This document shows, piece by piece, positions 26,621-35,041 of a stretch of 64,000 nt of DNA. A program made the position numbers and the translations under genes. The stretch comes from an uncultured Bacteroidota bacterium (lineage in GTDB: Bacteria; Bacteroidota; Bacteroidia; Flavobacteriales; Flavobacteriaceae). The notes under the pieces were generated by a model that worked only from the letters and a program-made list of their open reading frames with translations, made no database searches and had not been told where the DNA came from. Numbering within the stretch: the stretch's first letter is position 1; every line of letters begins with the position of its first letter. The DNA is taken from the NCBI GenBank assembly GCA_902526075.1, contig CABZJM010000007.1, positions 1 through 64,000 of the forward strand, in the 5' to 3' direction.

Positions 26621-27098
26621 AAGAGAACGTAATTTATTAATTACAACAATAGTCTTTTTAATTATAACACTTGATCAAATTTCAAAAATTTGTGTTAGGA
26701 ATAATTTTGAAAGTTATATTGAATATAGCATTATTGGTGATGTATTTATTTTAATAAAGGTTGAAAATACAGGTGCATTTTTAGGCATGGGAAGCCAACT
26801 CCCTGAAACACTCAGAATTTTATTACTAATTTTTTTACCCATAATAGTTTTAATTGGAATAACTGCTTATACTTACATTGACAAAGCTCTTGATAAAATG
26901 TCTATAATTGGATTTTCATTGATAATAGGAGGCGGTATAAGTAATATTTTTGACAGAATTGTTTATGGTTCAGTAACTGATTTCTTTTATTTAGATTTTT
27001 GGGGTATATTCCAAACTGGTATATTTAATATTGCCGATTTATCCGTCACAACGGGCATGATTTTAATTTTGATTTCTAGCTTTAAAAAAAATTCTTAA
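26610..27098 (+). CDS. lspA: Lipoprotein signal peptidase (signal peptidase II)
   Basis: Inner-membrane aspartyl protease that removes signal peptides from prolipoproteins. 162 residues with four hydrophobic segments. Conserved DQISK near the first segment, VENTGAFLGM, and the two catalytic aspartates in GGGISNIFDRIVYGSVTDF and FNIADLSVTTG. It overlaps fabD by 11 bases, so it probably shares its transcript. A likely client in this window is the DUF255 protein at the right end, which carries a lipobox. Confidence 0.96.
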   Translation: MLNKRERNLLITTIVFLIITLDQISKICVRNNFESYIEYSIIGDVFILIKVENTGAFLGMGSQLPETLRILLLIFLPIIVLIGITAYTYIDKALDKMSIIGFSLIIGGGISNIFDRIVYGSVTDFFYLDFWGIFQTGIFNIADLSVTTGMILILISSFKKNS

Positions 27099-27169
27099 AT
27101 TTTTTAAATAAGCACTTATTTCATAAAAATATAGATTTAGGACTAACTAATAGAATATTAATTTTTGGT

Positions 27170-27177
27170 TACTTTTG
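27170..27177 (+). promoter_or_regulatory. Promoter -7 element overlapping the waaA start codon
   Basis: TACTTTTG matches TAnnTTTG exactly. Its last three bases are the TTG taken as the waaA start. If this promoter is active, the start site would lie a few bases inside the annotated frame, so waaA would need another start codon or another promoter. Confidence 0.35.
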
Positions 27178-28398
27178 TTTAAAACTGGTAATATTAATTC
27201 TCTATTAATTAAAATATTTGAAGTTATTCTAAGACTCTGCGCTCCTTTTTCAAAAAAAATTGAAAAAGGTATTAAAGGCAGAAAGAATAGTTTTAAAAAA
27301 CTAAAATCATCATTTAAAAAAGGTGATAACATTGTCCATATTCACTGTGCATCTCATGGGGAATATTTAATGTCCGAAAAATTAATAACCCATCTAAAGG
27401 ATAAGTTTGTCAATTATAAATTTCTCTTGTCATTTATTTCACCCTCTGGATATGAAAATGCTAATTTAGATCTCTTTGATTGTGTGATTTATTTACCTCT
27501 TGAATCTAATAAAAATTGTATTGAATTTTATAAAATAATATCACCAAAGGCCACTTTTTTTATCAAAAACGAAATATGGCCAAATTTTATCAAACACGCA
27601 AAAATGAGTGGCTCTAAAGTTTACTCAGCTGGTGGTAATTTCTCATCAAATTATTTAAAAAAAATATTTAAAATAAATTCAGCAATAAAAGAATTTGATT
27701 CAATCTTTGTTTTAAATGAAAATTCCAAAAAAGTAGTTGAACAGATTGGGAATCAAAATGTAATTGTTATTGGTGACTTAAGATATGACACTGTTATCCC
27801 AAAATTAAGTAAAGAAACTAATGAAATTATCAAGGGATTTATTGACAAAAATAATTGTGTTGTTTTTGGAAGTACATGGAAAGAGGATGAAAACATAATC
27901 TTAAAATACATTAATGATTACAAAGGAAATACTAAGTATATTATAGCGCCACATGAAATATCTAAAAATTCTGAAAGGATTAAAAAATATTTAGGAGATA
28001 AATCTATTTTATTTTCAAAAATTACTTCAAATACAAATTTGAAAGAATTTTCGTGTTTAATTATTGATAATATAGGCATGCTATCATCATTATACTCATA
28101 CAGTACAGTTGCCTATGTAGGAGGAGGAATGGGTACAAAAGGACTGCACAACACATTAGAGCCAGCTTACTTTTCCAAACCTATAATTATAGGAAAAAAT
28201 TATAAAGGATTTGATGAAGCAGAAAAAATGATTAAGGATGGAAATATGATCAGTATTTCAAATTACAGTGATTTTACTAATGTTCTCGAGTCAATTATTA
28301 ATAATGAAAATTTAATAAAAGAAATGTCCGATAAATGCACTAAATTTTTTGACAAAAATAAAGGTGGAGTTAAATTAATTTTAAATAATCTAAAATGA
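27175..28398 (+). CDS. waaA: 3-deoxy-D-manno-octulosonic acid (Kdo) transferase
   Basis: Adds Kdo to lipid A precursor in LPS inner-core synthesis (GT30 family). About 407 residues: N-terminal membrane anchor (INSLLIKIFEVILRLCAPF), GRKNSFKKLKSS, the catalytic region IHCASHGEYLMSEKLI with the conserved Gly-Glu, KNEIWPNF, and the C-terminal donor domain with YVGGGMGTKGLHNTLEPAYFSKP. No ATG is available near the expected start: the first in-frame ATG (27370) is inside the catalytic domain. The TTG at 27175 gives the right length but coincides with a promoter-like element; an ATT downstream is the alternative. Gene identity is secure, the start is not. Confidence 0.93.
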   Translation: MFKTGNINSLLIKIFEVILRLCAPFSKKIEKGIKGRKNSFKKLKSSFKKGDNIVHIHCASHGEYLMSEKLITHLKDKFVNYKFLLSFISPSGYENANLDLFDCVIYLPLESNKNCIEFYKIISPKATFFIKNEIWPNFIKHAKMSGSKVYSAGGNFSSNYLKKIFKINSAIKEFDSIFVLNENSKKVVEQIGNQNVIVIGDLRYDTVIPKLSKETNEIIKGFIDKNNCVVFGSTWKEDENIILKYINDYKGNTKYIIAPHEISKNSERIKKYLGDKSILFSKITSNTNLKEFSCLIIDNIGMLSSLYSYSTVAYVGGGMGTKGLHNTLEPAYFSKPIIIGKNYKGFDEAEKMIKDGNMISISNYSDFTNVLESIINNENLIKEMSDKCTKFFDKNKGGVKLILNNLK

Positions 28399-28437
28399 AA
28401 TGTAAAATACAGCAATTTTAATTTCAACAGCTTTGTT

Positions 28438-28473
28438 AAAAATATAAATTGATAAAAATTAATTTATATTTTT
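28438..28473. terminator. AT-rich hairpin between convergent waaA and trpA
   Basis: AAAAATATAAATT pairs perfectly with AATTTATATTTTT over 13 bp around a 10-base loop. It overlaps the last codons of trpA. There are no G-C pairs, so its strength as a bidirectional terminator is uncertain. Confidence 0.4.
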
Positions 28474-29229
28474 AATTTCATCAACAAATATTTTGATTGA
28501 ATTGATCCCATTATTTTTAAGATATTTTATGAATGCGCTACCCACAATACAACCCTGTGAATATTTACTAGCAATTGAGAAATTTTCATTATTTGAAATT
28601 CCAAAACCAATAATTTTGGGTGTTGATAGTCTCATCTTTTCTAATCTTCTAAAATAATTTAGGCTGTTTTCGTTGAATTTATTTGTTGAGCCAGTTATAC
28701 TTGATGAGCTTACAACATATATAAAACCACCACTGTTTTTGTCTATGTAGTCGATTCTTTCATCACTAGTTTGTGGAGTTATTAAAAATATATTTTGGAG
28801 TTGATTTTTTTCAAAAATTAGTTTATACTTTGAAAGATAAATATCAATTGGCAAATCAGGAATTATCAGTCCATCGATTCCAATCTCATTACATTTTTTA
28901 CAAAACTCTTCTACACCAAATTGAAAAATTGGATTAAAATAGCCCATAATTATTAAAGGGATATTCACATTATTTCTTATCCCATTGAGTTGATCAAACA
29001 AAATTTTTGTAGACATTCCATTTTCTAGAGCAATTTTTGAGCTCATCTGAATAGTCTCTCCATCGGCTAAAGGATCGCTAAAAGGCAAACCAATTTCTAT
29101 CATATCTGTTCCTGCTGAAACTAAATTTTTAATAATTTCGGTTGTACTTTTTAAGTGAGGATATCCAGCAGTAAAATATATAGATAAAATATTATCTTTT
29201 TCTTTTAAAGTTTTGTCAATTCTATTCAT
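28459..29229 (-). CDS. trpA: Tryptophan synthase alpha subunit
   Basis: Cleaves indole-3-glycerol phosphate to indole, which passes to TrpB. 256 residues in a TIM barrel. Catalytic Glu in MIEIGLPFSDPLADGETIQ and Asp in DGLIIPDLP are present, with phosphate-binding GFGISN and VGSAFIK. Its ATG shares a base with the trpB stop (TAATG). Last gene of the trp operon; the operon order E-G-D-C-F-B-A is the one common in Bacteroidota. Confidence 0.97.
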   Translation of the reverse strand: MNRIDKTLKEKDNILSIYFTAGYPHLKSTTEIIKNLVSAGTDMIEIGLPFSDPLADGETIQMSSKIALENGMSTKILFDQLNGIRNNVNIPLIIMGYFNPIFQFGVEEFCKKCNEIGIDGLIIPDLPIDIYLSKYKLIFEKNQLQNIFLITPQTSDERIDYIDKNSGGFIYVVSSSSITGSTNKFNENSLNYFRRLEKMRLSTPKIIGFGISNNENFSIASKYSQGCIVGSAFIKYLKNNGINSIKIFVDEIKNIN

Positions 29230-30410
29230 TATATATTAAAATATTTGATATAATTCTCTAGATCTTTATCTCCCCTTCCTGAAAGATTTAAAACAATTAT
29301 ATCATTTGGATTAAATTTTTTATGTTCAAATACAGCTAAAGCATGTGATGTCTCAATGGCAGGGATAATTCCTTCAATTTGTGATAATTGCAATCCTGCC
29401 GACATCGCCTCGTCATCGTCAATCGAAATAAATTCTCCCCTTCCTGTTGTAAATAAATTTGCATGCATAGGTCCAATTCCAGGATAATCTAATCCAGCTG
29501 AAATTGAATAGGGTTCAGTAATTTGACCATCATTGGTTTGCATAAGTAAGGTCTTGCTACCGTGAATAATTCCAGTTTTACCCAATTTTGTAGTTGCAGC
29601 TGATTTTCCAGAATTTACTCCTTTCCCAGATGCCTCAACACAAATAATTTTCACTCTTTTATCATCCAAATAATCATAAAAGGTTCCTGCTGCATTACTG
29701 CCTCCGCCAACACAGGCAATTAAATAATCTGGATAATTTCTTCCTTCTACAGCGAGTAGTTGTTCTTTTATCTCCTTTGAAATAATAGACTGAAATCTGG
29801 CTACCATATCAGGAAAAGGATGTGGTCCAACAACGCTTCCAACAATATAATGAGTATCAATTGGATTGTTAATCCAATCTCTCATAGCTTCATTTGTTGC
29901 ATCTTTTAAAGTTGAACTTCCAGAAATTACATCAATCACATCAGCTCCTAACATTTTCATTCTTGCAACATTTGGAGCCTGTCTTTTAACGTCAGTAGCA
30001 CCCATATATACAATACATTTTAAACCCATTAAAGCACAAACTGTAGCTGTAGCAACTCCATGCTGTCCTGCTCCAGTTTCAGCAATAATTCGAGATTTTT
30101 TTAATCTTTTTGCAAGAATTATTTGTCCTATTGTATTATTAATTTTATGTGCTCCTGTGTGAATTAAATCTTCTCTCTTTAAATATATTTTAGCTGAATA
30201 TTTTTCTGATAAATTTTTTGAAAAATATAATGGAGATGGTCTACCCACGTAATCTTTAAGTAATTGATTAAACTCTTTTTGAAAGCTATCATCACTAATT
30301 ATTTTAATATAATTTTCTTTAAGCTCATCAATATTGTGCAAGAGCATTTCTGGAATATATGCACCTCCAAACTCTCCATAATATCCTTTAGCATTTACAT
30401 TATAACTCAT
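29229..30410 (-). CDS. trpB: Tryptophan synthase beta subunit
   Basis: PLP enzyme that joins indole and serine. 393 residues starting MSYNVNAKGYYGEFGGAYIPEML. PLP lysine in HTGAHKINNTIGQIILAKRL, GAGQHGVATATVCALMGL, phosphate-binding CVGGGSNAAGTF, and GRGDKDLENY at the end. It is the TrpB1 type that partners TrpA, which lies directly downstream. Its start overlaps the 3' end of trpF by 11 bases. Confidence 0.98.
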   Translation of the reverse strand: MSYNVNAKGYYGEFGGAYIPEMLLHNIDELKENYIKIISDDSFQKEFNQLLKDYVGRPSPLYFSKNLSEKYSAKIYLKREDLIHTGAHKINNTIGQIILAKRLKKSRIIAETGAGQHGVATATVCALMGLKCIVYMGATDVKRQAPNVARMKMLGADVIDVISGSSTLKDATNEAMRDWINNPIDTHYIVGSVVGPHPFPDMVARFQSIISKEIKEQLLAVEGRNYPDYLIACVGGGSNAAGTFYDYLDDKRVKIICVEASGKGVNSGKSAATTKLGKTGIIHGSKTLLMQTNDGQITEPYSISAGLDYPGIGPMHANLFTTGRGEFISIDDDEAMSAGLQLSQIEGIIPAIETSHALAVFEHKKFNPNDIIVLNLSGRGDKDLENYIKYFNI

Positions 30411-31008
30411 TTTTAAAATTTTTAATTAATTGAAAATCTTTTTTTGCGTTGTCAATTTCAAAATGACTATTGATATCAACTCCAAAACAGTGTTTTGAAA
30501 TTTTAGAATTAAAAAAGTCTTTTAATTCGTTAATCTTATGTAGACCAATTCCACCACTTAAAAAATATGGTTTACTAAATTTATAATTAGTTAAAATTGT
30601 CCAATCAAAACATTTGCCATTACCTCCAGGTAATTTTCCTTTAGTATCAAAAAGAAAATAATCGCATGACATGTAATTTTCAATTAAATTAAAATTAAAA
30701 TTTTTATCAATTGAAAATGCCTTTATTATTTTAACATCTCGAATTTTTGATATTAAATCAGGTGTCTCATCTCCATGTAGTTGAACCAAATCTAGATTAT
30801 ATTTTTTGATAATTAGACTTAAGTATTCAATTTCTGGATTTACAAAAACACCTACTTTTTTAATAGTTTTATTAAGTCTTGGCATTGGTTCATTTTCGAA
30901 AAATCTTTTTGATTTCTTATAAAATATAAAGCCCATATAATCAGGGTTTAATTTTGAAATTAAATTGATATTATCTTTATATTTCATTCCACAAACCTTT
31001 AATTTCAT
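30400..31008 (-). CDS. trpF: Phosphoribosylanthranilate isomerase
   Basis: Amadori rearrangement of phosphoribosylanthranilate. 202 residues: catalytic Cys in LKVCGMKYKDNI, VGVFVNPEIEYL, VQLHGDETPD, catalytic Asp in YFLFDTKGKLPGGNGKCFDW and a phosphate site near FLSGGIGLHKI. It is encoded as a single domain, separate from TrpC. The ATG overlaps trpC by four bases (ATGA) and the stop overlaps trpB by 11. Confidence 0.96.
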   Translation of the reverse strand: MKLKVCGMKYKDNINLISKLNPDYMGFIFYKKSKRFFENEPMPRLNKTIKKVGVFVNPEIEYLSLIIKKYNLDLVQLHGDETPDLISKIRDVKIIKAFSIDKNFNFNLIENYMSCDYFLFDTKGKLPGGNGKCFDWTILTNYKFSKPYFLSGGIGLHKINELKDFFNSKISKHCFGVDINSHFEIDNAKKDFQLIKNFKNEL

Positions 31009-31790
31009 ACTTCGATTTTTTTTATAAACTCACTTGCAGTAAATCCAGGATTTATTGTTTTCATAAAATATTCTCCTATTAAAAAACCTTTAAACCCATA
31101 TTCCCTTAAATCTTTTACAACATTATAATTATAAATCCCACTTTCTGAAATCTTTAAAAAATCAGCAGGTATTTTCTTTGAAATATTCTTTGAAATATTA
31201 ATATCTGTTTTAAATATTTTTAGATCCCTATTATTAACTCCAATCAAATCTATGTATGGATTTAATACCTTGTCCAATTCATTTTCATTGTGGACCTCAG
31301 CTAATACTTCTAAATTCAATTCTTTGGCTAACTTAGACAGCTTAAAAATTTCTTGTTTGGTTAAGACTGAAGCGATTAATAAGATTACATCTGTACCCAA
31401 GGATTTTGATTCTATAATCTGAAATTCATCTAAAATAAATTCTTTTCTTAAAATTGGACCTTCAAAAATTTCTCTGGTGATTTTTAAATCATCATTTGTT
31501 CCACCAAAGAAATCTAAGTCTGTTAGAACCGAGATTCCACAAACGCCAGCGTCCTGATATCCTTGAATAACATCTCGTATTTTTAAATTATTATTTATGA
31601 TATCTTTTGATGGAGATTTTCTTTTATGCTCTGCGATTATTCCAGAATTACTTGACATTAATTTACTTTTTAGTGAAATCGTTTCTCTTTCAAAAAATGA
31701 AGAAGACTCTAGTTGACTAATAGAATAATTTAGTTTGAGATATTCAATCTCATTTTTTTTATGACGTATTATTTTATTTAGAATATTCAT
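31005..31790 (-). CDS. trpC: Indole-3-glycerol phosphate synthase
   Basis: Ring closure to indole-3-glycerol phosphate. 261 residues in a TIM barrel: catalytic Lys in IIAEHKRKSPSKDIIN, SVLTDLDFFGGTNDDL, the second catalytic Lys in ILRKEFILDEFQI, EVHNENELDKVL, IGVNNRDLKIFKTD and KISESGIYN. Overlaps of four bases on both sides (with trpD and trpF) point to coupled translation. Confidence 0.97.
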   Translation of the reverse strand: MNILNKIIRHKKNEIEYLKLNYSISQLESSSFFERETISLKSKLMSSNSGIIAEHKRKSPSKDIINNNLKIRDVIQGYQDAGVCGISVLTDLDFFGGTNDDLKITREIFEGPILRKEFILDEFQIIESKSLGTDVILLIASVLTKQEIFKLSKLAKELNLEVLAEVHNENELDKVLNPYIDLIGVNNRDLKIFKTDINISKNISKKIPADFLKISESGIYNYNVVKDLREYGFKGFLIGEYFMKTINPGFTASEFIKKIEV

Positions 31791-32782
31791 TTACTTAATT
31801 CCATTAATGTGTTAAATGATTTAAGAGCTTTTTTATTTAGTAATGAGTCTTTTGCTATTTCAAAAGCATCAGATATTCCTATTTCTTTTACTGTAGATAT
31901 TGCCAAAGCAGAGTTTGCAAGAACTACATTTATTTGTTCTTTCGTAGCTCTCAAATTTAGAACATCATGAAAAATTGATGCTGCCTCTTCAATAGTATTG
32001 CCACCAAAAATTTTTTCGGATGAAATAATATCAAAATTAAAATCTTTTGGTTTTATCAAAAACTCATTATTATTAGAAATAACTTTTGTATCTCCAGTAA
32101 GAGAAATTTCATCATATCCATCTAAAGAATGAATAATCGAATATTTAAATCCTTTAGTTGTTTCAAAAACAGACTTATAAAGTCTAAGAATATCTAGCCC
32201 GTATACACCAACAAGTTGATTGTTTGGTCGACAAGGATTTACTAAGGGCCCCAAAATATTGAAAAATGTTTTCATTTCTAATGCCTTTCTCACAGGCGCA
32301 ACATTTTTCATGGCAGGATGAAATAATGGAGCATGTAAAATACAGATATTAGCTTTGTTTAAACATGTTTTTAAAAAGTCTTCTTTATTTGTAAATTTTA
32401 CCCCAAAAAATTCTAAAACGTTTGATGAACCACATGCTGAGGAAACAGAATAATTACCATGTTTTGCAACATGAATTCCAGCACCAGCGGTAACAAAAGA
32501 CGCCAAAGTTGAAATGTTGAATGTATTTTTATTGTCACCACCAGTACCACATAAATCAATTGTTTGAAAATCGCTAAAGTCTAATTTTATACATAATTCT
32601 AATAGTGCTTCTCTAAATCCAATAAGCTCATCAGTTGATGTTCCTCTTAACATAAAGACAGTCAAAAAAGAAGCAACTTGCTCATGATTATATATTCCGT
32701 TTGAAATATCGATGAGAATTTCTTTAGATTCTTTTCTATCTAAATTTTCATGATTTATTAATCTAGTTAAAATTTCTTTCAT
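31787..32782 (-). CDS. trpD: Anthranilate phosphoribosyltransferase
   Basis: Transfers phosphoribose from PRPP to anthranilate. 331 residues with an N-terminal helical domain and the PRPP-binding CGTGGDNKNTFNISTLASFV. KHGNYSVSSACGSSNVLEFFG is the anthranilate site, and NILGPLVNPCRPNNQLVGVY follows. It is a stand-alone enzyme, not fused to TrpG. It lies two bases from trpG and overlaps trpC by four bases. Confidence 0.97.
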   Translation of the reverse strand: MKEILTRLINHENLDRKESKEILIDISNGIYNHEQVASFLTVFMLRGTSTDELIGFREALLELCIKLDFSDFQTIDLCGTGGDNKNTFNISTLASFVTAGAGIHVAKHGNYSVSSACGSSNVLEFFGVKFTNKEDFLKTCLNKANICILHAPLFHPAMKNVAPVRKALEMKTFFNILGPLVNPCRPNNQLVGVYGLDILRLYKSVFETTKGFKYSIIHSLDGYDEISLTGDTKVISNNNEFLIKPKDFNFDIISSEKIFGGNTIEEAASIFHDVLNLRATKEQINVVLANSALAISTVKEIGISDAFEIAKDSLLNKKALKSFNTLMELSK

Positions 32783-32783
32783 T

Positions 32784-33347
32784 TTAATTATTTATCCAAT
32801 TTTCTATAATTTTTTTTCCATTTGGAGTTAAAATAGATTCGGGGTGAAACTGAACCCCCCTAACATCATATTTTGTGTGTCTTATAGACATAATGTGATT
32901 ATTATCATCAACAGATGTTATTTCTAGGTTTTCAGAAATTTTATCAACCACCCATGAGTGGTATCTGGCCGCCTGAAAATTATTTTTGATTCCATGAAAA
33001 ATTGATTCGTCATCTACACATAAATTTATATTGGTAGAAATTCCATGAAAAACCTCATCTAAATTTTTCAGAGATCCTCCGTAAACTTCTGCAATAGCTT
33101 GTTGGCCGAGACATATTCCAAGAATACTTTTTGTTGGACCATATTTGTCAATTACTTTTTTTAATAAACCTGCCTCGTCTGGGATCCCAGGGCCTGGTGA
33201 TAATAAAATTTTATCAAATTTTGAAATATAATCTAAATCAAATTTATCATTTCTAATAACGGTAACATCATAATTCATTTCCCTAATTAGGTGTACCAAA
33301 TTATAAGTAAAACTATCGTAATTGTCTATTACTAAAACTTTATTCAT
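32784..33347 (-). CDS. trpG: Anthranilate synthase component II (glutamine amidotransferase)
   Basis: Releases ammonia from glutamine for TrpE. 187 residues, class I amidotransferase: IDNYDSFTYNLVHLIREM, oxyanion SPGPGIPDEAG, nucleophile Cys in LGICLGQQAIAEVYGG, and the His/Glu pair in RGVQFHPESILTPNG. RYHSWVV is the usual partner segment. The same type can also serve PabB, but its place between trpE and trpD makes tryptophan synthesis the main role. Confidence 0.97.
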   Translation of the reverse strand: MNKVLVIDNYDSFTYNLVHLIREMNYDVTVIRNDKFDLDYISKFDKILLSPGPGIPDEAGLLKKVIDKYGPTKSILGICLGQQAIAEVYGGSLKNLDEVFHGISTNINLCVDDESIFHGIKNNFQAARYHSWVVDKISENLEITSVDDNNHIMSIRHTKYDVRGVQFHPESILTPNGKKIIENWINN

Positions 33348-33348
33348 T

Positions 33349-34746
33349 TTATAATTTATTTGCCATTTTAATTGACTTTGTTAACGCATTTAATTTATTA
33401 TAAACCTCTTGTAATTCATTATTTTCATCAGACTTATCTACGATACCTGCACCTGCTTGCCAATACAAAAAGTTATTTTTACTTAAGAAAGTTCTTATCA
33501 TTATTGCATGATTAAAATCCCCATTAAAACCTAATATACCAATGGCGCCACCATAATAACTCCTGTTAGTTTTTTCGTACTTTTCAATTAGAGTCATAGC
33601 CATGTGTTTTGGTGCTCCCGAAAGTGTTCCGGCAGGGAAAGTATCAGCAATTATTTTTAAATTTTTATCATTGTTTTCTAGCTTACCGGTTACTTTACTC
33701 ACTAAATGAATAACGTGAGAGAAATATTGAACTTCTTTGAATTTTTCAACTTTAACAAACTCACAATTTCTACTTAAGTCGTTTCTGGCCAGATCTACTA
33801 ACATTACATGCTCACTTCCTTCTTTTGGATCATTTAACAATTTTTCAGCAAGTAGTTTGTCCTCTGTTTCATTTCCAGTTCTTTTGAATGTTCCGGCAAT
33901 AGGGTGAATTTCAGCTAGCTTTTCCTTTATTACCAATTGGGCCTCGGGAGAGCTACCCAAAATTTTATAATCTCCATAATCAAAATAAAATAGGTATGGT
34001 GAAGGGTTTATACTTCTTAATGCTCTGTATACATTGAAATCATCTCCTGAAAATTTTTGAGAAAATCGTCTTGATAAAACTAGCTGAAAAACATCTCCCC
34101 TTTTACAATGATTCTTAGCAAAATTGACCTGTTTGATAAATTCTTTATCAGTTAGATTTGAGTTTATCTCATCAATGGAACTAAACTTGTAATTACTTGA
34201 GGTCGCTATTTTAATAAGTTGATATATATTATCAATATTATTTTCGTCATTTAAAGAATGACAAAAAATATATGCCTCGTTCTTAAAATGGTTAATTGCA
34301 ATAATATTTTTGTAGATACCATAGTACATTTCTGAAATTTTCATAGAATTATCTTTCATACTAATTTCTACATCCTCAAAATATTTTACTGCATCATAAG
34401 AAGTATATCCAAAAAGGCCATTATTAATAAATGGTAGATCAGATAATTCAACATCAAATCGATTAATAAAATTTTGTAGTTCGTAAATTAAATTTTCTTT
34501 AGAACAAGGAGTCGAATGGTTTGAATTATCTGGAAATTTAGTTGAAAGAAGATTTTCAAAAACTTCAAAAGATGCAATTTGATTAAAACATATATATGAG
34601 AAGCTATTACTATTAGAATTGTAATCACTACTTTCCAACAGTAAGCTATTTGGGTATTTATCTCTTATTCTTAGGTAAACACTAACAGGGGTAATAGTAT
34701 CTACCAAAAATTTCTTTTTGTATGTATTTAATCTAAATTTTTTCAT
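33349..34746 (-). CDS. trpE: Anthranilate synthase component I
   Basis: Converts chorismate to anthranilate. About 465 residues from ATG 34746 (MKKFRLNTYKKKFLVDTITP). An N-terminal regulatory part carries LLLESSDYNSNS, matching the LLES tryptophan feedback motif, so the enzyme is probably Trp-inhibited. The chorismate-binding domain has FQLVLSRRFSQKFSGDDFNVYRALR, IAGTFKRTGNETEDK, the HVMLVDLARNDLSR region, FPAGTLSGAPKHMAMTLIE and GGAIGILGF. An upstream ATG at 34773 is in frame but lies in a hairpin, so I reject it. First structural gene of the operon, controlled by the WWW leader peptide and terminator upstream. Confidence 0.96.
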   Translation of the reverse strand: MKKFRLNTYKKKFLVDTITPVSVYLRIRDKYPNSLLLESSDYNSNSNSFSYICFNQIASFEVFENLLSTKFPDNSNHSTPCSKENLIYELQNFINRFDVELSDLPFINNGLFGYTSYDAVKYFEDVEISMKDNSMKISEMYYGIYKNIIAINHFKNEAYIFCHSLNDENNIDNIYQLIKIATSSNYKFSSIDEINSNLTDKEFIKQVNFAKNHCKRGDVFQLVLSRRFSQKFSGDDFNVYRALRSINPSPYLFYFDYGDYKILGSSPEAQLVIKEKLAEIHPIAGTFKRTGNETEDKLLAEKLLNDPKEGSEHVMLVDLARNDLSRNCEFVKVEKFKEVQYFSHVIHLVSKVTGKLENNDKNLKIIADTFPAGTLSGAPKHMAMTLIEKYEKTNRSYYGGAIGILGFNGDFNHAIMIRTFLSKNNFLYWQAGAGIVDKSDENNELQEVYNKLNALTKSIKMANKL

Positions 34747-34758
34747 TTTTAATTTTAA

Positions 34759-34778
34759 TGGGGGCTTTAACACCCCCT
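34759..34778 (-). other. GC hairpin between the trp attenuator and trpE
   Basis: Minus-strand RNA GGGGGUGUUAAAGCCCCC forms a 5-6 bp G-C stem 13 bases before the trpE ATG. No T-run follows, so it is not a terminator. It may protect the 5' end or affect translation of trpE. G-C runs are rare in this AT-rich window. Confidence 0.6.
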
Positions 34779-34810
34779 TTAAAAAAACAAACTAAAACTA
34801 ACCATGAATA

Positions 34811-34841
34811 AAAAAAAGCTTATCGTGATGATAAGCTTTTT
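34811..34841 (-). terminator. Intrinsic terminator of the trp attenuator
   Basis: Minus-strand RNA has AAGCUUAUC-AUCAC-GAUAAGCUU, a perfect 9-bp stem extended by A-U pairs, followed by a run of Us. It lies between the trp leader peptide and trpE. A competing helix can form between GUGAGGUAG (34870-34862, spanning the leader stop codon) and UUAUCAUCAC (34834-34825, the left arm and loop), about nine pairs with one bulge. Confidence 0.88.
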
Positions 34842-34866
34842 CTCAAATTAAAATATAGCGACTACC

Positions 34867-34902
34867 TCACGAAATGAATATTTTATGTTTCCACCACCAC
34901 AT
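34867..34902 (-). CDS. trpL: trp operon leader peptide
   Basis: An 11-codon frame, ATG at 34902 and TGA at 34869-34867, encodes MWWWKHKIFIS with three consecutive Trp codons. About 25 bases downstream comes a strong terminator hairpin and then trpE. Three tandem codons for the rarest amino acid right before a terminator and the trp operon are the signature of ribosome-mediated attenuation. A TATATTTA element, one base off TAnnTTTG, lies about 27 bases upstream (34936-34929) and may be the promoter. Confidence 0.9.
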   Translation of the reverse strand: MWWWKHKIFIS

Positions 34903-35041
34903 ATTTAATTGTAATTTCTTCATTGGTGTAAATATAACAATCTATTTTTTTAAATAAAAAACGAAATGAAAAAAATTTAAACAATTTTTTTTGATTAAAT
35001 ACCGAATTAAATAGTCGACATTTGCAGCGAGAAAATATTTT

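Noticed and set aside
34747-34773. Upstream ATG for trpE (LKPPLKLK extension)
   Set aside because: It lies in the GC hairpin and the extension has no family counterpart; ATG 34746 fits better.
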